Assembly (NCBI RefSeq): GCF_021390545.1 | Contig: NZ_JAJUWR010000004.1 | Coordinates: 124,001-188,000, forward strand | Reading direction: 5' to 3' | Source of the DNA: Algoriphagus sp. AGSA1 | GTDB taxonomy: Bacteria > Bacteroidota > Bacteroidia > Cytophagales > Cyclobacteriaceae | DNA length: 64,000 nucleotides | Shown here: piece after piece, positions 18,313 through 26,182 of the stretch | Position numbering within the stretch: position 1 is the stretch's first letter | Layout of the letters: every line of letters begins with the position of its first letter | Translations under genes and position numbers: made by a program | Notes under the pieces: model-generated | The model's input: only the letters and a program-made list of their open reading frames with translations | Told to the model about the DNA's origin: nothing | Databases searched by the model: none

Positions 18313-19038
18313 TCAATTGGCATCTTTAGAATTAAGTTGTTCAATAAGTTTTCCATACAGGAGATCTGGATCAAAAGGTTTGCCTACGAAGTCATTGATT
18401 TTGTTAAGCTCCAACTCAGTTTTGATCGCCGGAAAAGAACTTGCCGAAAGAATCAAAATCGGGGTTTGGCTCTTCCTGGCATCTTTGTCTGCCCGAATAA
18501 ATTTTGCCACTGCAAAACCATCCAAAACCGGCATTTGAATGTCCAACAGCACAATATCAAATTCTCCGTTCCGGAACTCATTTATAGCCTCTTGTCCGTT
18601 AGAGGCTATCACAAGCTTACCTACCTGCCATATCTTAAAGAATTTTTTAACCAGAATCTGATTCACAGGATTATCTTCCGCCAGCAGCACCTTAGCCACT
18701 TGTAGAGATTTCTTCTCAAATTCTATATGCGTACTACGTTCATTTCTATTGCTATCCATTCCAACAAGTGACAAGGTGAAATCAAATATAGTCCCTTTAT
18801 CCTGAGTTGATGAAACCTTTATTCCAGAACCCTGCAGACGCGCTAAGTTTTTTACGACCGCCAATCCAACTCCTGTACCTCGGTACTTGCGTGTGGTATC
18901 TGAAGAAGCCTGGGTAAAAGCCTCATAGATATAGGCTTACTTTTTCCCTGGGATGCCAATTCCGGTATCTTCTACTTTAAAGATCCTTCTACCGGTGCCC
19001 TGTATTTTTCTTCTGAGTGGGACAATTTCTTGGAAGCC
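18313..19038 (-). pseudogene. relic of a hybrid histidine kinase (HATPase end plus receiver domain)
   Basis: Reading the minus strand, one frame holds KVEDTGIGIPGKK (N/G1 box of HATPase_c), then a TAA at 18939-18937, then AYIYEAFTQASSD and GTGVGLAVVKNLARLQGSG (G2 box), a linker and an intact receiver domain: LLAEDNPVNQ, FDIVLLDIQMPVLDGFA with the phospho-acceptor Asp, LILSASS and KPFDPDLLY. Upstream of 19038 the frame is closed and no HisKA or sensor domain is found. The last 183 codons could still be translated from a TTG at 18864 as a receiver fragment, but the kinase is dead. Confidence 0.75.
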
Positions 19039-19189
19039 TCATAGGGTTAGGAAGCAGAAACTTAATCCTGCACTGACCATGGTGACGATATCACAGTTTA
19101 TGAGTCTGAAATTAGCAGGTAAAACTTTTTAGGATGTATTTTCGTGGAGATCAAAGAAGAAATCATCTCACCACAACAAACAAATTTGA

Positions 19190-19510
19190 ATGATAGTAAC
19201 AACCACAAACTCCCTCGATGGCTATACGGTAGAGCAATACCTGGGAATAGTTTCAGGGGAAACTATAATTGGAGCCAATGTTTTCAAGGACTTTTTCGCA
19301 AGTATCACAGATATAGTGGGCGGAAGATCCTCTGCTTATGAGCGGGTCTTACGTGAAGCCAAAGCTACCGCCATGGCTGAAATGGAAATGCAGGCCAGGG
19401 CATTTGGAGCAAATGCTGTGATAGGAATTGATTTAGACTATGAAACTATTCGGGATGGTATGCTGATGGTGACGGCCAGCGGCACGGCAGTAAAAGTGCT
19501 GAAGAATTAA
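19190..19510 (+). CDS. YbjQ / UPF0145 family protein
   Basis: A 106-residue small soluble protein. It has the UPF0145 pattern: [55 protein letters not shown] and [11 protein letters not shown], ending in [10 protein letters not shown]. Members form pentamers; their role is unknown, although annotation pipelines sometimes call them heavy-metal binding. It stands alone, with a large inverted repeat right after its stop that may serve as terminator. Confidence 0.85.
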   Translation: MIVTTTNSLDGYTVEQYLGIVSGETIIGANVFKDFFASITDIVGGRSSAYERVLREAKATAMAEMEMQARAFGANAVIGIDLDYETIRDGMLMVTASGTAVKVLKN

Positions 19511-19519
19511 AAACGAAAG

Positions 19520-19677
19520 AGGCTGTCTCATAAGCTGGTTTTCTTGGCAGGCTGAGCAGCCAGTCTGCCGAAGGCATGAAAGTCGAAGCCTTTTATGTCC
19601 TGATTAAGCCCATTTCGACTTCCTGCCCTCCGGGAGGTGGGCACTCAATGTGACAATTATGAGTTATGGGACAGGCT
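19520..19677. repeat. 158-bp inverted-repeat (MITE-like) element
   Basis: AGGCTGTCTCATAA at 19520-19533 is repeated inverted as TTATGGGACAGGCT at 19664-19677 (two mismatches in 14). A-rich sequence precedes and a T run follows. The interior has no gene. Its right end overlaps the last codons of the minus-strand ferredoxin gene. It could be a non-autonomous mobile element or act as a terminator between the convergent genes. Confidence 0.5.
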
Positions 19678-19914
19678 ATTTTTTATTTGTTCCAGTACCT
19701 TGCCCAAGGTGGTCTTTTTACAGAAATGATCACCTACGATCACATTTGGGGCAGTTTTACACATATCCATACACTTTGTTTTGATGATTTTGCAACTTCC
19801 CTTCAGAGGGACTTCATCAGAGACATTTTTGAGGGACTTGCATAGCTTCTTTGCCCCAGAATCCTTACAATCTGAGCCTAGACAAATAAAAACCAATTTT
19901 CTGCTATGCTTCAT
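19657..19914 (-). CDS. thioredoxin-like [2Fe-2S] ferredoxin family protein
   Basis: An 85-residue protein starting at ATG 19914 (MKHSRKLVFICLGSDCKD). Cys residues in CLGSDC, GSCKI and KTKCMDMCKTAPNV match the C-x4-5-C ... C-x3-C layout of thioredoxin-fold [2Fe-2S] ferredoxins. NVIVGDHFCKK replaces the usual tail. It is coupled to the DUF819 gene (TAATG overlap). The final codons (NSLSHNS) are encoded inside the inverted-repeat element, so the C terminus may have been altered by its insertion. Confidence 0.75.
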   Translation of the reverse strand: MKHSRKLVFICLGSDCKDSGAKKLCKSLKNVSDEVPLKGSCKIIKTKCMDMCKTAPNVIVGDHFCKKTTLGKVLEQIKNSLSHNS

Positions 19915-21167
19915 TATGCTATCGATACCGCCTGCATCATAAGACCACAAAGGTACGCTCCGTAAGTACCCGCAGCATATCCCAATACAGCCAAAAGTAC
20001 GCCAACCGGTGCCAAGGAAGCGTCAAATGCCGCGGCGACTATTGGGGCTGAAGCCGCACCGCCCACATTGGCCTGAGAGCCTACTGCTACGTAGAAAAAG
20101 GGAGCTTTGATGATAAAAGCCACCAAAAGCATAATGATGATGTGAAAAAGCATCCATACAATACCCACTATAAACAACAATGGATTATCCAGTACTGCCC
20201 CCAGATCCATCTGCATCCCAATAGTAGCTATTAACACATACAGCAAAACGCTCCCCAGTCGTGAGGCGCCGGCCCCTTCTAATCTTCGCACCTTAGTAAA
20301 CGAAAGGAGCAGTCCGCATGTGGTGGCGATCACCACTATCCAAAAGAAGGCTGAATCCAAGGAATACTGACTCAGGCCGGGATAGTTCTCCCCTATAAAT
20401 GGAGCGACTACATCAGATATTAAGTGGGCAATTCCAGTCACCCCAAACCCTATTCCCAAAATCACCATGGTATCAGACAGTGTAGGGATCTTCATATTCC
20501 TTTTTCTGAAGTCCTCTATTTTATCACGAAGCGCATAGATTTTGGAACTATCCGCTCTAAAAAGCTTATCTATTTTCCCAGGCTTGGCAGCCCAATACAG
20601 CAATACCGCCATCCAGAGATTAGCTACCAGTACATCCACTGCTATCATTTGACTGAAAAGTGCAGGGCTGGGGCCAAACACTTCCAGCATCGCCGTTTGA
20701 TTCGCTCCACCTCCTATCCATGATCCGGCAATCGTCGATAATCCTCTCCATACTTCATCAGGCCCTGCCCCTTCCATAAGCTCGGGAAAAAAGGCGCCAA
20801 CCGTAAGCAAGGCTAATGGGCCGCCTAGCATAATACCTAAAGTACCGGCCAAAAACATGGTCAACGCCTTTGGGCCGAGTTTCAAAATCCCTTTGATGTC
20901 AATACTAATCGTAAAAAGAACCAATGAAGCGGGCAGTAAGTACCTGCTGGCTACGGCGTACAGCTGGGAATCTTCACCGGAAATAAGCCCAAAGGAGTTG
21001 GCAAGGGCAGGGATAAAATAGCAAAGCAATACCGTAGGCACTACGCCATAAAATTTTTTCCAAAATGGTCTGTCCAGGGCAGAAGTAATAAATATCAGAG
21101 CAAGTATTGCCATAAGTAGTCCAAAGACTACCGCATCATTGGTAAGTAAAGGGGTATTCTCTTCCAT
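19914..21167 (-). CDS. DUF819 family integral membrane protein
   Basis: A 417-residue protein with about 10-12 transmembrane segments and Gly-rich loops such as GTLGIMLGGPLALL, GSWIGGGANQTAM and VGSQANVGGAASAPIVAA. These match the DUF819 (YjcL) family, which resembles secondary carriers of the CPA/AbrB-like type. No substrate is established. ATG 21167 (MEENTPLL) is chosen over a TTG 12 codons upstream. It lies downstream of the CoA-type Nudix gene (57-base gap) and is coupled to the ferredoxin-like gene. Confidence 0.8.
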   Translation of the reverse strand: MEENTPLLTNDAVVFGLLMAILALIFITSALDRPFWKKFYGVVPTVLLCYFIPALANSFGLISGEDSQLYAVASRYLLPASLVLFTISIDIKGILKLGPKALTMFLAGTLGIMLGGPLALLTVGAFFPELMEGAGPDEVWRGLSTIAGSWIGGGANQTAMLEVFGPSPALFSQMIAVDVLVANLWMAVLLYWAAKPGKIDKLFRADSSKIYALRDKIEDFRKRNMKIPTLSDTMVILGIGFGVTGIAHLISDVVAPFIGENYPGLSQYSLDSAFFWIVVIATTCGLLLSFTKVRRLEGAGASRLGSVLLYVLIATIGMQMDLGAVLDNPLLFIVGIVWMLFHIIIMLLVAFIIKAPFFYVAVGSQANVGGAASAPIVAAAFDASLAPVGVLLAVLGYAAGTYGAYLCGLMMQAVSIA

Positions 21168-21224
21168 TATATTCGGGGTAATTGACTGCAACAATACCAA
21201 CAATTGTTCAAAAAGCCCAGAATT

Positions 21225-21863
21225 CTAGTTTTTTCCGTTTTCCAGAATCTGTAGCAGCTCACCCAATATCATGGCTGTGGCTCCCCACACCATTTCCTTG
21301 TCCACTTCAAAATACGGGGTATCCAAGCGGAATGACTGGCTGAATTCCAATACTTTTTGCTTTCGGAAATGAGGTTCATAGAGTGTACTTACGGCAGCCT
21401 GTATAATCCTTGCCACTTCACTTTTCTCAGGCACAAAATCCGGTATTTGTTCTGAAAAGCCCACTATGGGGCTTACCAAAAAATTGCTGGCAGGAATAAA
21501 CAAATCACTCATTTTCCCAATGATGTTTACCTGCTCAGGTCTCACTCCTACTTCTTCCCAAGCCTCCCGCAATGCCGTATCCACCTCGTCCTCATCCTCT
21601 TCCTCCATTTTACCCCCAGGAAAAGCTATCTGTCCACTATGCACACCTGGATATTCCGGTCTTTTGATCAGTGGAAAAAAGGCCTGCCCGTCCTTTGGAT
21701 ATAGTAGTATGAGAACCGCACCTTTTCTATGATCTGTGGGTAGGGAAGCCTCGAACCTCCTGTGATCCACTGGCGTTGGAGACATGGAAAGTTGCGCTTC
21801 TTTGCCAGGAAGCGGATGTTTCATCCCTTTTACCAGCAAACTCAACACACTTAAATAATCCAT
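21225..21863 (-). CDS. CoA pyrophosphatase-type Nudix hydrolase
   Basis: A 212-residue Nudix enzyme. The Nudix box is FPGGKMEEED...ALREAWEEVGV (~85-111), with the Asp/Glu spacing of the CoA/acyl-CoA diphosphatase (NudL/UPF0035) subgroup. Before it is IKRPEYPGVHSGQIAFPGG, which carries the UPF0035-like motif upstream of the box. It likely splits CoA derivatives into phosphopantetheine and 3',5'-ADP. ATG 21863 follows the stop of the lipoprotein gene by one base, so the two are cotranslated; the longer in-frame extension upstream is ignored. Confidence 0.83.
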   Translation of the reverse strand: MDYLSVLSLLVKGMKHPLPGKEAQLSMSPTPVDHRRFEASLPTDHRKGAVLILLYPKDGQAFFPLIKRPEYPGVHSGQIAFPGGKMEEEDEDEVDTALREAWEEVGVRPEQVNIIGKMSDLFIPASNFLVSPIVGFSEQIPDFVPEKSEVARIIQAAVSTLYEPHFRKQKVLEFSQSFRLDTPYFEVDKEMVWGATAMILGELLQILENGKN

Positions 21864-21864
21864 A

Positions 21865-22551
21865 TCAGCGTAAACCCACAAGTTTGATTTTGGTTTTGAT
21901 GTATGACTGCGGAAGGTAATCATCTATGGCCTCCACCAGCTGAAACTGTTTCAACAGATGGGTATCTACGTTGATTAGCCATGCCATGGGCCGAAATCCC
22001 GAGTTCCCGTGGAAATAACCAAAAACCAAAAACTCCTGTTCATTTAACCATATCCCATCTTCAAACATTCCCGATGGCCCCATAAAAAGCAGGCGCTCCT
22101 TCATCCCATCTCTCCTATACCACGCCACTTCAGCATCAGGACTCAAATACGCTGTATCATCAGCTGCATGGGTGACTACCTTGTAACTATAGATATCAAT
22201 GACCCCATCTCCCCCGGGATGGGGAAACTGGTAAGGAAAAAGAGGGTCATCCTTTAAAACAGGGTTCTTTTCCGGCATCTCCATGGAATCAATGGAATCT
22301 GTCATAGTCAGTTCGAAAAGAGAGCCATCTATAATATCCCCCACTTCCTTGCTCCAATGGTCTTGCCACTCTTTCTTTTGGCTCAACCCCTGGTCTATCT
22401 GCGCCCTATTCCGGTCTAACTCTTCCGCATCAACGGGGTAAATCCCTGATTCTTCGCCGGAGTTCTTCCCTTTATTGTCGCAGGCAGAAGTAAACAGAAT
22501 TATAGAACCAAATAAGGTCAAGTAAAGGCATGTGGTAATTGGGCTCCTCAT
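21865..22551 (-). CDS. lipoprotein of unknown function
   Basis: A 228-residue protein with a lipobox signal (LFTSAC, Cys24) and a mature part of mixed character: charged residues 30-75, then strand-like segments including VIDIYSYKVVTHA, AEVAWYRRDGMKERLLFMGP and GIWLNEQEFLVFGYF. I recognise no domain. It heads a row with the CoA-type Nudix and DUF819 genes. Its 5' region carries an unusual hairpin with T run and a tiny open frame. Confidence 0.65.
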   Translation of the reverse strand: MRSPITTCLYLTLFGSIILFTSACDNKGKNSGEESGIYPVDAEELDRNRAQIDQGLSQKKEWQDHWSKEVGDIIDGSLFELTMTDSIDSMEMPEKNPVLKDDPLFPYQFPHPGGDGVIDIYSYKVVTHAADDTAYLSPDAEVAWYRRDGMKERLLFMGPSGMFEDGIWLNEQEFLVFGYFHGNSGFRPMAWLINVDTHLLKQFQLVEAIDDYLPQSYIKTKIKLVGLR

Positions 22552-22600
22552 TGTAGTATGTTTTCAAAAGGTTAAGCTAATCCAGGGCACGCAAAAAACA

Positions 22601-22630
22601 AAAAAGGCCTGGATAAAATCCTGGCCTTTT
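22601..22630 (-). terminator. terminator or attenuator hairpin ahead of the lipoprotein gene
   Basis: On the minus strand AAAAGGCC (22630-22623) pairs with GGCCTTTT (22609-22602), with extra pairs GGA/TCC in the loop, and is followed by TTTTTTGTTTTTTG. It looks like a strong intrinsic terminator on the minus strand, yet lies only about 50 bases before the lipoprotein ATG in a divergent intergenic region, so it must act on a leader or another short transcript. Confidence 0.6.
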
Positions 22631-22670
22631 CCTGCTCTCAAACCTATTAAACCTATTGTAGATATTCGTT

Positions 22671-22706
22671 TTATGAATACCTGCGAAAATTAGAAAATGT
22701 TTTCAT
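22671..22706 (-). CDS. possible 11-residue leader peptide
   Basis: An ATG at 22706 preceded by GGAGG opens MKTFSNFRRYS and stops at 22673-22671, about 40 bases before the terminator-like hairpin. The order (SD, mini-ORF, hairpin, T run, gene) resembles an attenuator. The rest of the 324-base divergent gap (22552-22875) holds AT-rich sequence without another visible gene. Coding is not proven. Confidence 0.25.
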   Translation of the reverse strand: MKTFSNFRRYS

Positions 22707-22875
22707 ATCCTCCAAACAATCGATTGCGAAAGATTTTCAAAATTTTATTCTCCCAATGATTTTAACTTATAAACCCTTAAAAATCAACGAAATTATATCT
22801 TAGTGGAACCGTAAAAAATCATAAAAATAATTCCTTTTATTTTCGAGTTTAATTCAATCCATCTCGTTTCCTGAA

Positions 22876-24594
22876 ATGCCATCAATTCAAGTTGCCAATA
22901 AAATCCATACAGGCTTTATTACCTACATGGAGCTTTTCAATACCTACACCCGCTTGGCTCCTAAATATTTCAGCCAAAAAGCCTGGCACGCTACGCATAT
23001 CAACAGCAGACAGCGTCTTCGACTGTATAAGGACCTGCTGTATCCCCTAGCTGAGGAATGTGTAAAACTCCTTGGAGACCATGCAGGTAATCCAACGAGT
23101 TGGAAAGCTATAAAATCCGAATATCAATTATTGATATCCGGCCGGCCGGATATGGAATTGGCGGAAACTTTTTTCAATTCTGTAATACGAAAGAGCTACC
23201 CCAAACTGGCAGTAGATGAAGAGTTGATGTTTGTCATGGAAGGGTTCGATTCCTGCAGGGTGAGAGAGACGGACAAATTACTGAGAACTTACCCATCCTT
23301 CCTTGGGCTGGAGAAAAACATACGGCAGATACTCGATGATTATGATTTTGGGGCTCCATTTATGGATAAAGAACAGGATATCAAATTTCTGGTTTCTAGT
23401 GTGAAAAAGGTAATCCTGACTAGATACCGTGTTGGGCCGGACACGAAAACCCAGCTTTTAAAACCTGTCTTCTACAGAAACAAAGCAGCCTATTTGATAG
23501 GAAGGACATTTTTGGGTCATAAATGGATGCCTTTTATTATTCCAGTGCTACATGGGGAAAAGGGTATTTTTGTGGACACCTTGATTTTCGATCCCAACCT
23601 GATGAGTAGCATGTTTAGCTTTACCAGATCTTATTTTATGGTAGAAGCAGAAATCCCCTCCCAGGTGGTGTCCTTTCTCAATTCTGTGATCCCCCATAAA
23701 AAAATCCATGAACTCTATAATGCCATAGGGTTTAACAAACATGGAAAAACCCTGTTTTACCGGGATTTTCTATATCATCTAGACACCAGTACTGATCAAT
23801 TTGAAGTGGCTGCCGGGATCAAAGGCATGGTGATGACAGTTTTCACACTTCCTTCCCTGAACATTGTATTTAAACTGATTAAGGATCATTTTGAACCACC
23901 TAAAACCATGACCCGACAAGAAGTCAGGGAAAAGTATAAGTTGGTTTCTCTCCATGACCGAGTGGGCAGAATGGCAGATACCCATGAGTTTGAATACTTT
24001 AAAATCCCCATGGACAGAATCAGCCCTGACTTGATGACTGAACTACGGAGAACTACAAACTCGCTGTTAAAAAAAACAGATAAATACCTTATAATAAAAC
24101 ACTTGTACACAGAAAGAAGAATGGAGCCTTTAAATATATTCTTAGAGCACTGTAGTACGGAAGAAGGTATGCGGGCCACTGAGGATTATGGAAGAGCAAT
24201 ACTTCAGTTGGCACAGGCAAATATCTTCCCAGGGGATATGATGACCAAAAACTTCGGACTTACCCGTCAAAAAAGAGTCATCTTTTATGATTACGATGAA
24301 ATTGAATTTTTGACTGATATGAACTTCAGGATAAAGCCAAAAGCAGAGACTTATGAGCAGATTTATGCATCGGAGCCGTGGTATCCCATCGCCAAAAACG
24401 ATGTTTTCCCGGAGGACTTCAGACGCTGGATGATCGGACGCAAGGATCTCAAAGAGCATTTTCTTGAATATCATAAGGCTCTGTTTGACCCGTCCTATTG
24501 GCAAAGAATACAGCAAAGGATACTGGAGGGCGAATTGATCCACGCCTTTCCCTATCCAGATGAAATCCGTTTCCGGCCTGAGGAAAAGATTTAA
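22876..24594 (+). CDS. aceK: isocitrate dehydrogenase kinase/phosphatase
   Basis: A 572-residue bifunctional enzyme that phosphorylates and dephosphorylates isocitrate dehydrogenase to split carbon between the TCA cycle and the glyoxylate bypass. The C-terminal kinase fold carries AAGIKGMVMTVFTLPS (~314-329, ATP loop), VFKLIKDHF, PPKTMTRQEVREKYKLV, HDRVGRMADTHEF (~361-373), GDMMTKNFG and FYDYDEIEF with metal-binding Asp. The N-terminal ~300 residues form the regulatory domain. Length fits E. coli AceK (578). Genes for isocitrate lyase and malate synthase are not in this window, so it is not in the classical aceBAK order. Confidence 0.95.
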   Translation: MPSIQVANKIHTGFITYMELFNTYTRLAPKYFSQKAWHATHINSRQRLRLYKDLLYPLAEECVKLLGDHAGNPTSWKAIKSEYQLLISGRPDMELAETFFNSVIRKSYPKLAVDEELMFVMEGFDSCRVRETDKLLRTYPSFLGLEKNIRQILDDYDFGAPFMDKEQDIKFLVSSVKKVILTRYRVGPDTKTQLLKPVFYRNKAAYLIGRTFLGHKWMPFIIPVLHGEKGIFVDTLIFDPNLMSSMFSFTRSYFMVEAEIPSQVVSFLNSVIPHKKIHELYNAIGFNKHGKTLFYRDFLYHLDTSTDQFEVAAGIKGMVMTVFTLPSLNIVFKLIKDHFEPPKTMTRQEVREKYKLVSLHDRVGRMADTHEFEYFKIPMDRISPDLMTELRRTTNSLLKKTDKYLIIKHLYTERRMEPLNIFLEHCSTEEGMRATEDYGRAILQLAQANIFPGDMMTKNFGLTRQKRVIFYDYDEIEFLTDMNFRIKPKAETYEQIYASEPWYPIAKNDVFPEDFRRWMIGRKDLKEHFLEYHKALFDPSYWQRIQQRILEGELIHAFPYPDEIRFRPEEKI

Positions 24595-24717
24595 CCTAAA
24601 AAATCATAGGTGACGTGCAAAGCCAAGTGCATGAGATGCTGACTAAATCGGTGATATAGGGGTTTTCCCTTCCGATTTCCAACTAGTCAATAGAAAAAAC
24701 AAGGTAATATTGTTAGG

Positions 24718-25485
24718 TTAAAATTTCTCCTCCACCCCAAGCCCAAAAAGCGCAAAATCATACTTTACAGGATCACTGGCATCAAATTCACGAAGCTTTT
24801 CCGTCAATTGCAGGGCAGTGAGCCAATCGGTCTGCTTTCTGGAAATCAACCCCAACTTTCGCCCTACCCGATCCACGTGCAAATCGCAGGGACAGATAAG
24901 CTGGGAAGGGGATATTTTCTTCCATAGACCAAAGTCCACCCCATTATCATCATTCCTGACCATCCACCGCAAGTACATATTGATTCGCTTGCAGGCTGCT
25001 TTTCGTGCAGGTGTGGCTATATGCTTGCGGGTGCGCAGCGGGGAATCTGGCAGGGAAAAGAACAACCCCTGAAAACTGACCAAGATCCTTTCCATAGCAT
25101 TTAACTGTCCGCTTTGTCCCATCACAAAAGCTTCTTCCAAAGAATTGTGTTTTTTGTAAAACCAGCTTAAAAAATGGATAAAGTACAGGGTGTCTATATC
25201 ATTGAATGTCCTATGTTTAAAATTAAGGAAGGGCTTCAGATCCTCTTCCTGATGATTCATCATAAAATCATGTGGTGAATCATCCATCATCTTGAACAAT
25301 TCCAAGCATTTGTTGATAATCGTTTTGCGTTGCCCCCATGCCAAAATAGCTGCAAAAAACCCGGATATCTCTATGTCTTCTTTCTTAGAGAATCGATGGG
25401 GAATAGAGATAGGATCCTCCGCTATAAAATCGGGACGATTGTATTGTTCTACTTTCTGATCCAAAAATTCCTTGAGATTTTGCAT
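24718..25485 (-). CDS. TIGR02757 (DUF2400) family protein
   Basis: A 255-residue soluble protein. Seen: ISIPHRFSKKEDIEISGFFA and AILAWGQRKTIINKCLEL (~31-68), the C-terminal MYLRWMVRNDDNGVDFGLW (~172-190) and CDLHVDRVGRKLGLISRKQ (~200-218). This order fits TIGR02757, a Bacteroidota and spirochete family sometimes linked to helix-hairpin-helix DNA glycosylases; activity is not established. Start ATG 25485 overlaps the stop of the upstream gene (TGATG). Confidence 0.8.
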   Translation of the reverse strand: MQNLKEFLDQKVEQYNRPDFIAEDPISIPHRFSKKEDIEISGFFAAILAWGQRKTIINKCLELFKMMDDSPHDFMMNHQEEDLKPFLNFKHRTFNDIDTLYFIHFLSWFYKKHNSLEEAFVMGQSGQLNAMERILVSFQGLFFSLPDSPLRTRKHIATPARKAACKRINMYLRWMVRNDDNGVDFGLWKKISPSQLICPCDLHVDRVGRKLGLISRKQTDWLTALQLTEKLREFDASDPVKYDFALFGLGVEEKF

Positions 25486-26039
25486 CAAATGGCCACTTTT
25501 ACTTCCCCGCCCTGCGTCCCATCAAACCATTTGAAAATGAGCATATTACCGGCCTTATCTGAAACATGCCAGTCAAAACATTTAATATTGGTAAGGGATC
25601 GGAGTGTATCCACATCCGGATCGTATAGGCAAATATCAAAATCCGGTAAATCTCTGGAATCGGTACTGTTCCATTTTTCGAGGATAAACCCTTCTTCCAA
25701 AACTCTTACTTTTTTCCCGAACACATAGTCGGAAAGCACGGAGGGCACTCCGTCTTTTCTTCGGAACTTGAATCCTGATGGCCCAAAAACGATTTGTTTA
25801 ATCAATTTGGCTTCTAGTAACTCATTGGAATAAGGCAAATCCTCCCATTCGGATTCCTGTAATACAACTTTGTTCCCTTCCTGCCGAAGTCTATTCAAGA
25901 ATCTGGACAACAAAGAAAAAACATAGGTGACCCCTATAAAGAGCAATCCAAAGCTAGCCAATATCGGATAGGAGACAATGAAGATCAGATTCCAGATAAA
26001 GCGGAAAATATGGTGGAAAACGAGTTGGACTTTGTTCAT
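25485..26039 (-). CDS. hypothetical protein with N-terminal membrane anchor
   Basis: A 184-residue protein. Residues ~15-45 are hydrophobic (NLIFIVSYPILASFGLLFIG), one or two membrane passes. The rest is soluble with acidic and strand-like segments (FGPSGFKFRRKDGVPS, DFDICLYDPDVDTLRSL, MLIFKWFDGTQGGEVKV). No family is recognised. It is translationally coupled to the TIGR02757 gene and shares its orientation with the LysM gene upstream, from which it is separated by a hairpin. Confidence 0.6.
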   Translation of the reverse strand: MNKVQLVFHHIFRFIWNLIFIVSYPILASFGLLFIGVTYVFSLLSRFLNRLRQEGNKVVLQESEWEDLPYSNELLEAKLIKQIVFGPSGFKFRRKDGVPSVLSDYVFGKKVRVLEEGFILEKWNSTDSRDLPDFDICLYDPDVDTLRSLTNIKCFDWHVSDKAGNMLIFKWFDGTQGGEVKVAI

Positions 26040-26123
26040 AGCTCTGATGCTAAATTAACTTGGGTATTTCGGAAACCAAAATCCCTTCTAAAAACCTAAA
26101 GCGTAATCCAAAGGTTCAAAACG

Positions 26124-26151
26124 AATAAAGACCGCCATTGCTGACGGTCTT
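26124..26151 (-). terminator. hairpin after the LysM gene
   Basis: AAGACCG (26128-26134) and CGGTCTT (26145-26151) pair; on the minus strand TTATTCGTTTTG follows, a broken T run. It lies about 30 bases past the LysM gene stop and is a plausible weak terminator. Confidence 0.5.
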
Positions 26152-26182
26152 CTACTATTGCTTTGATGATAATCCCGGCATC

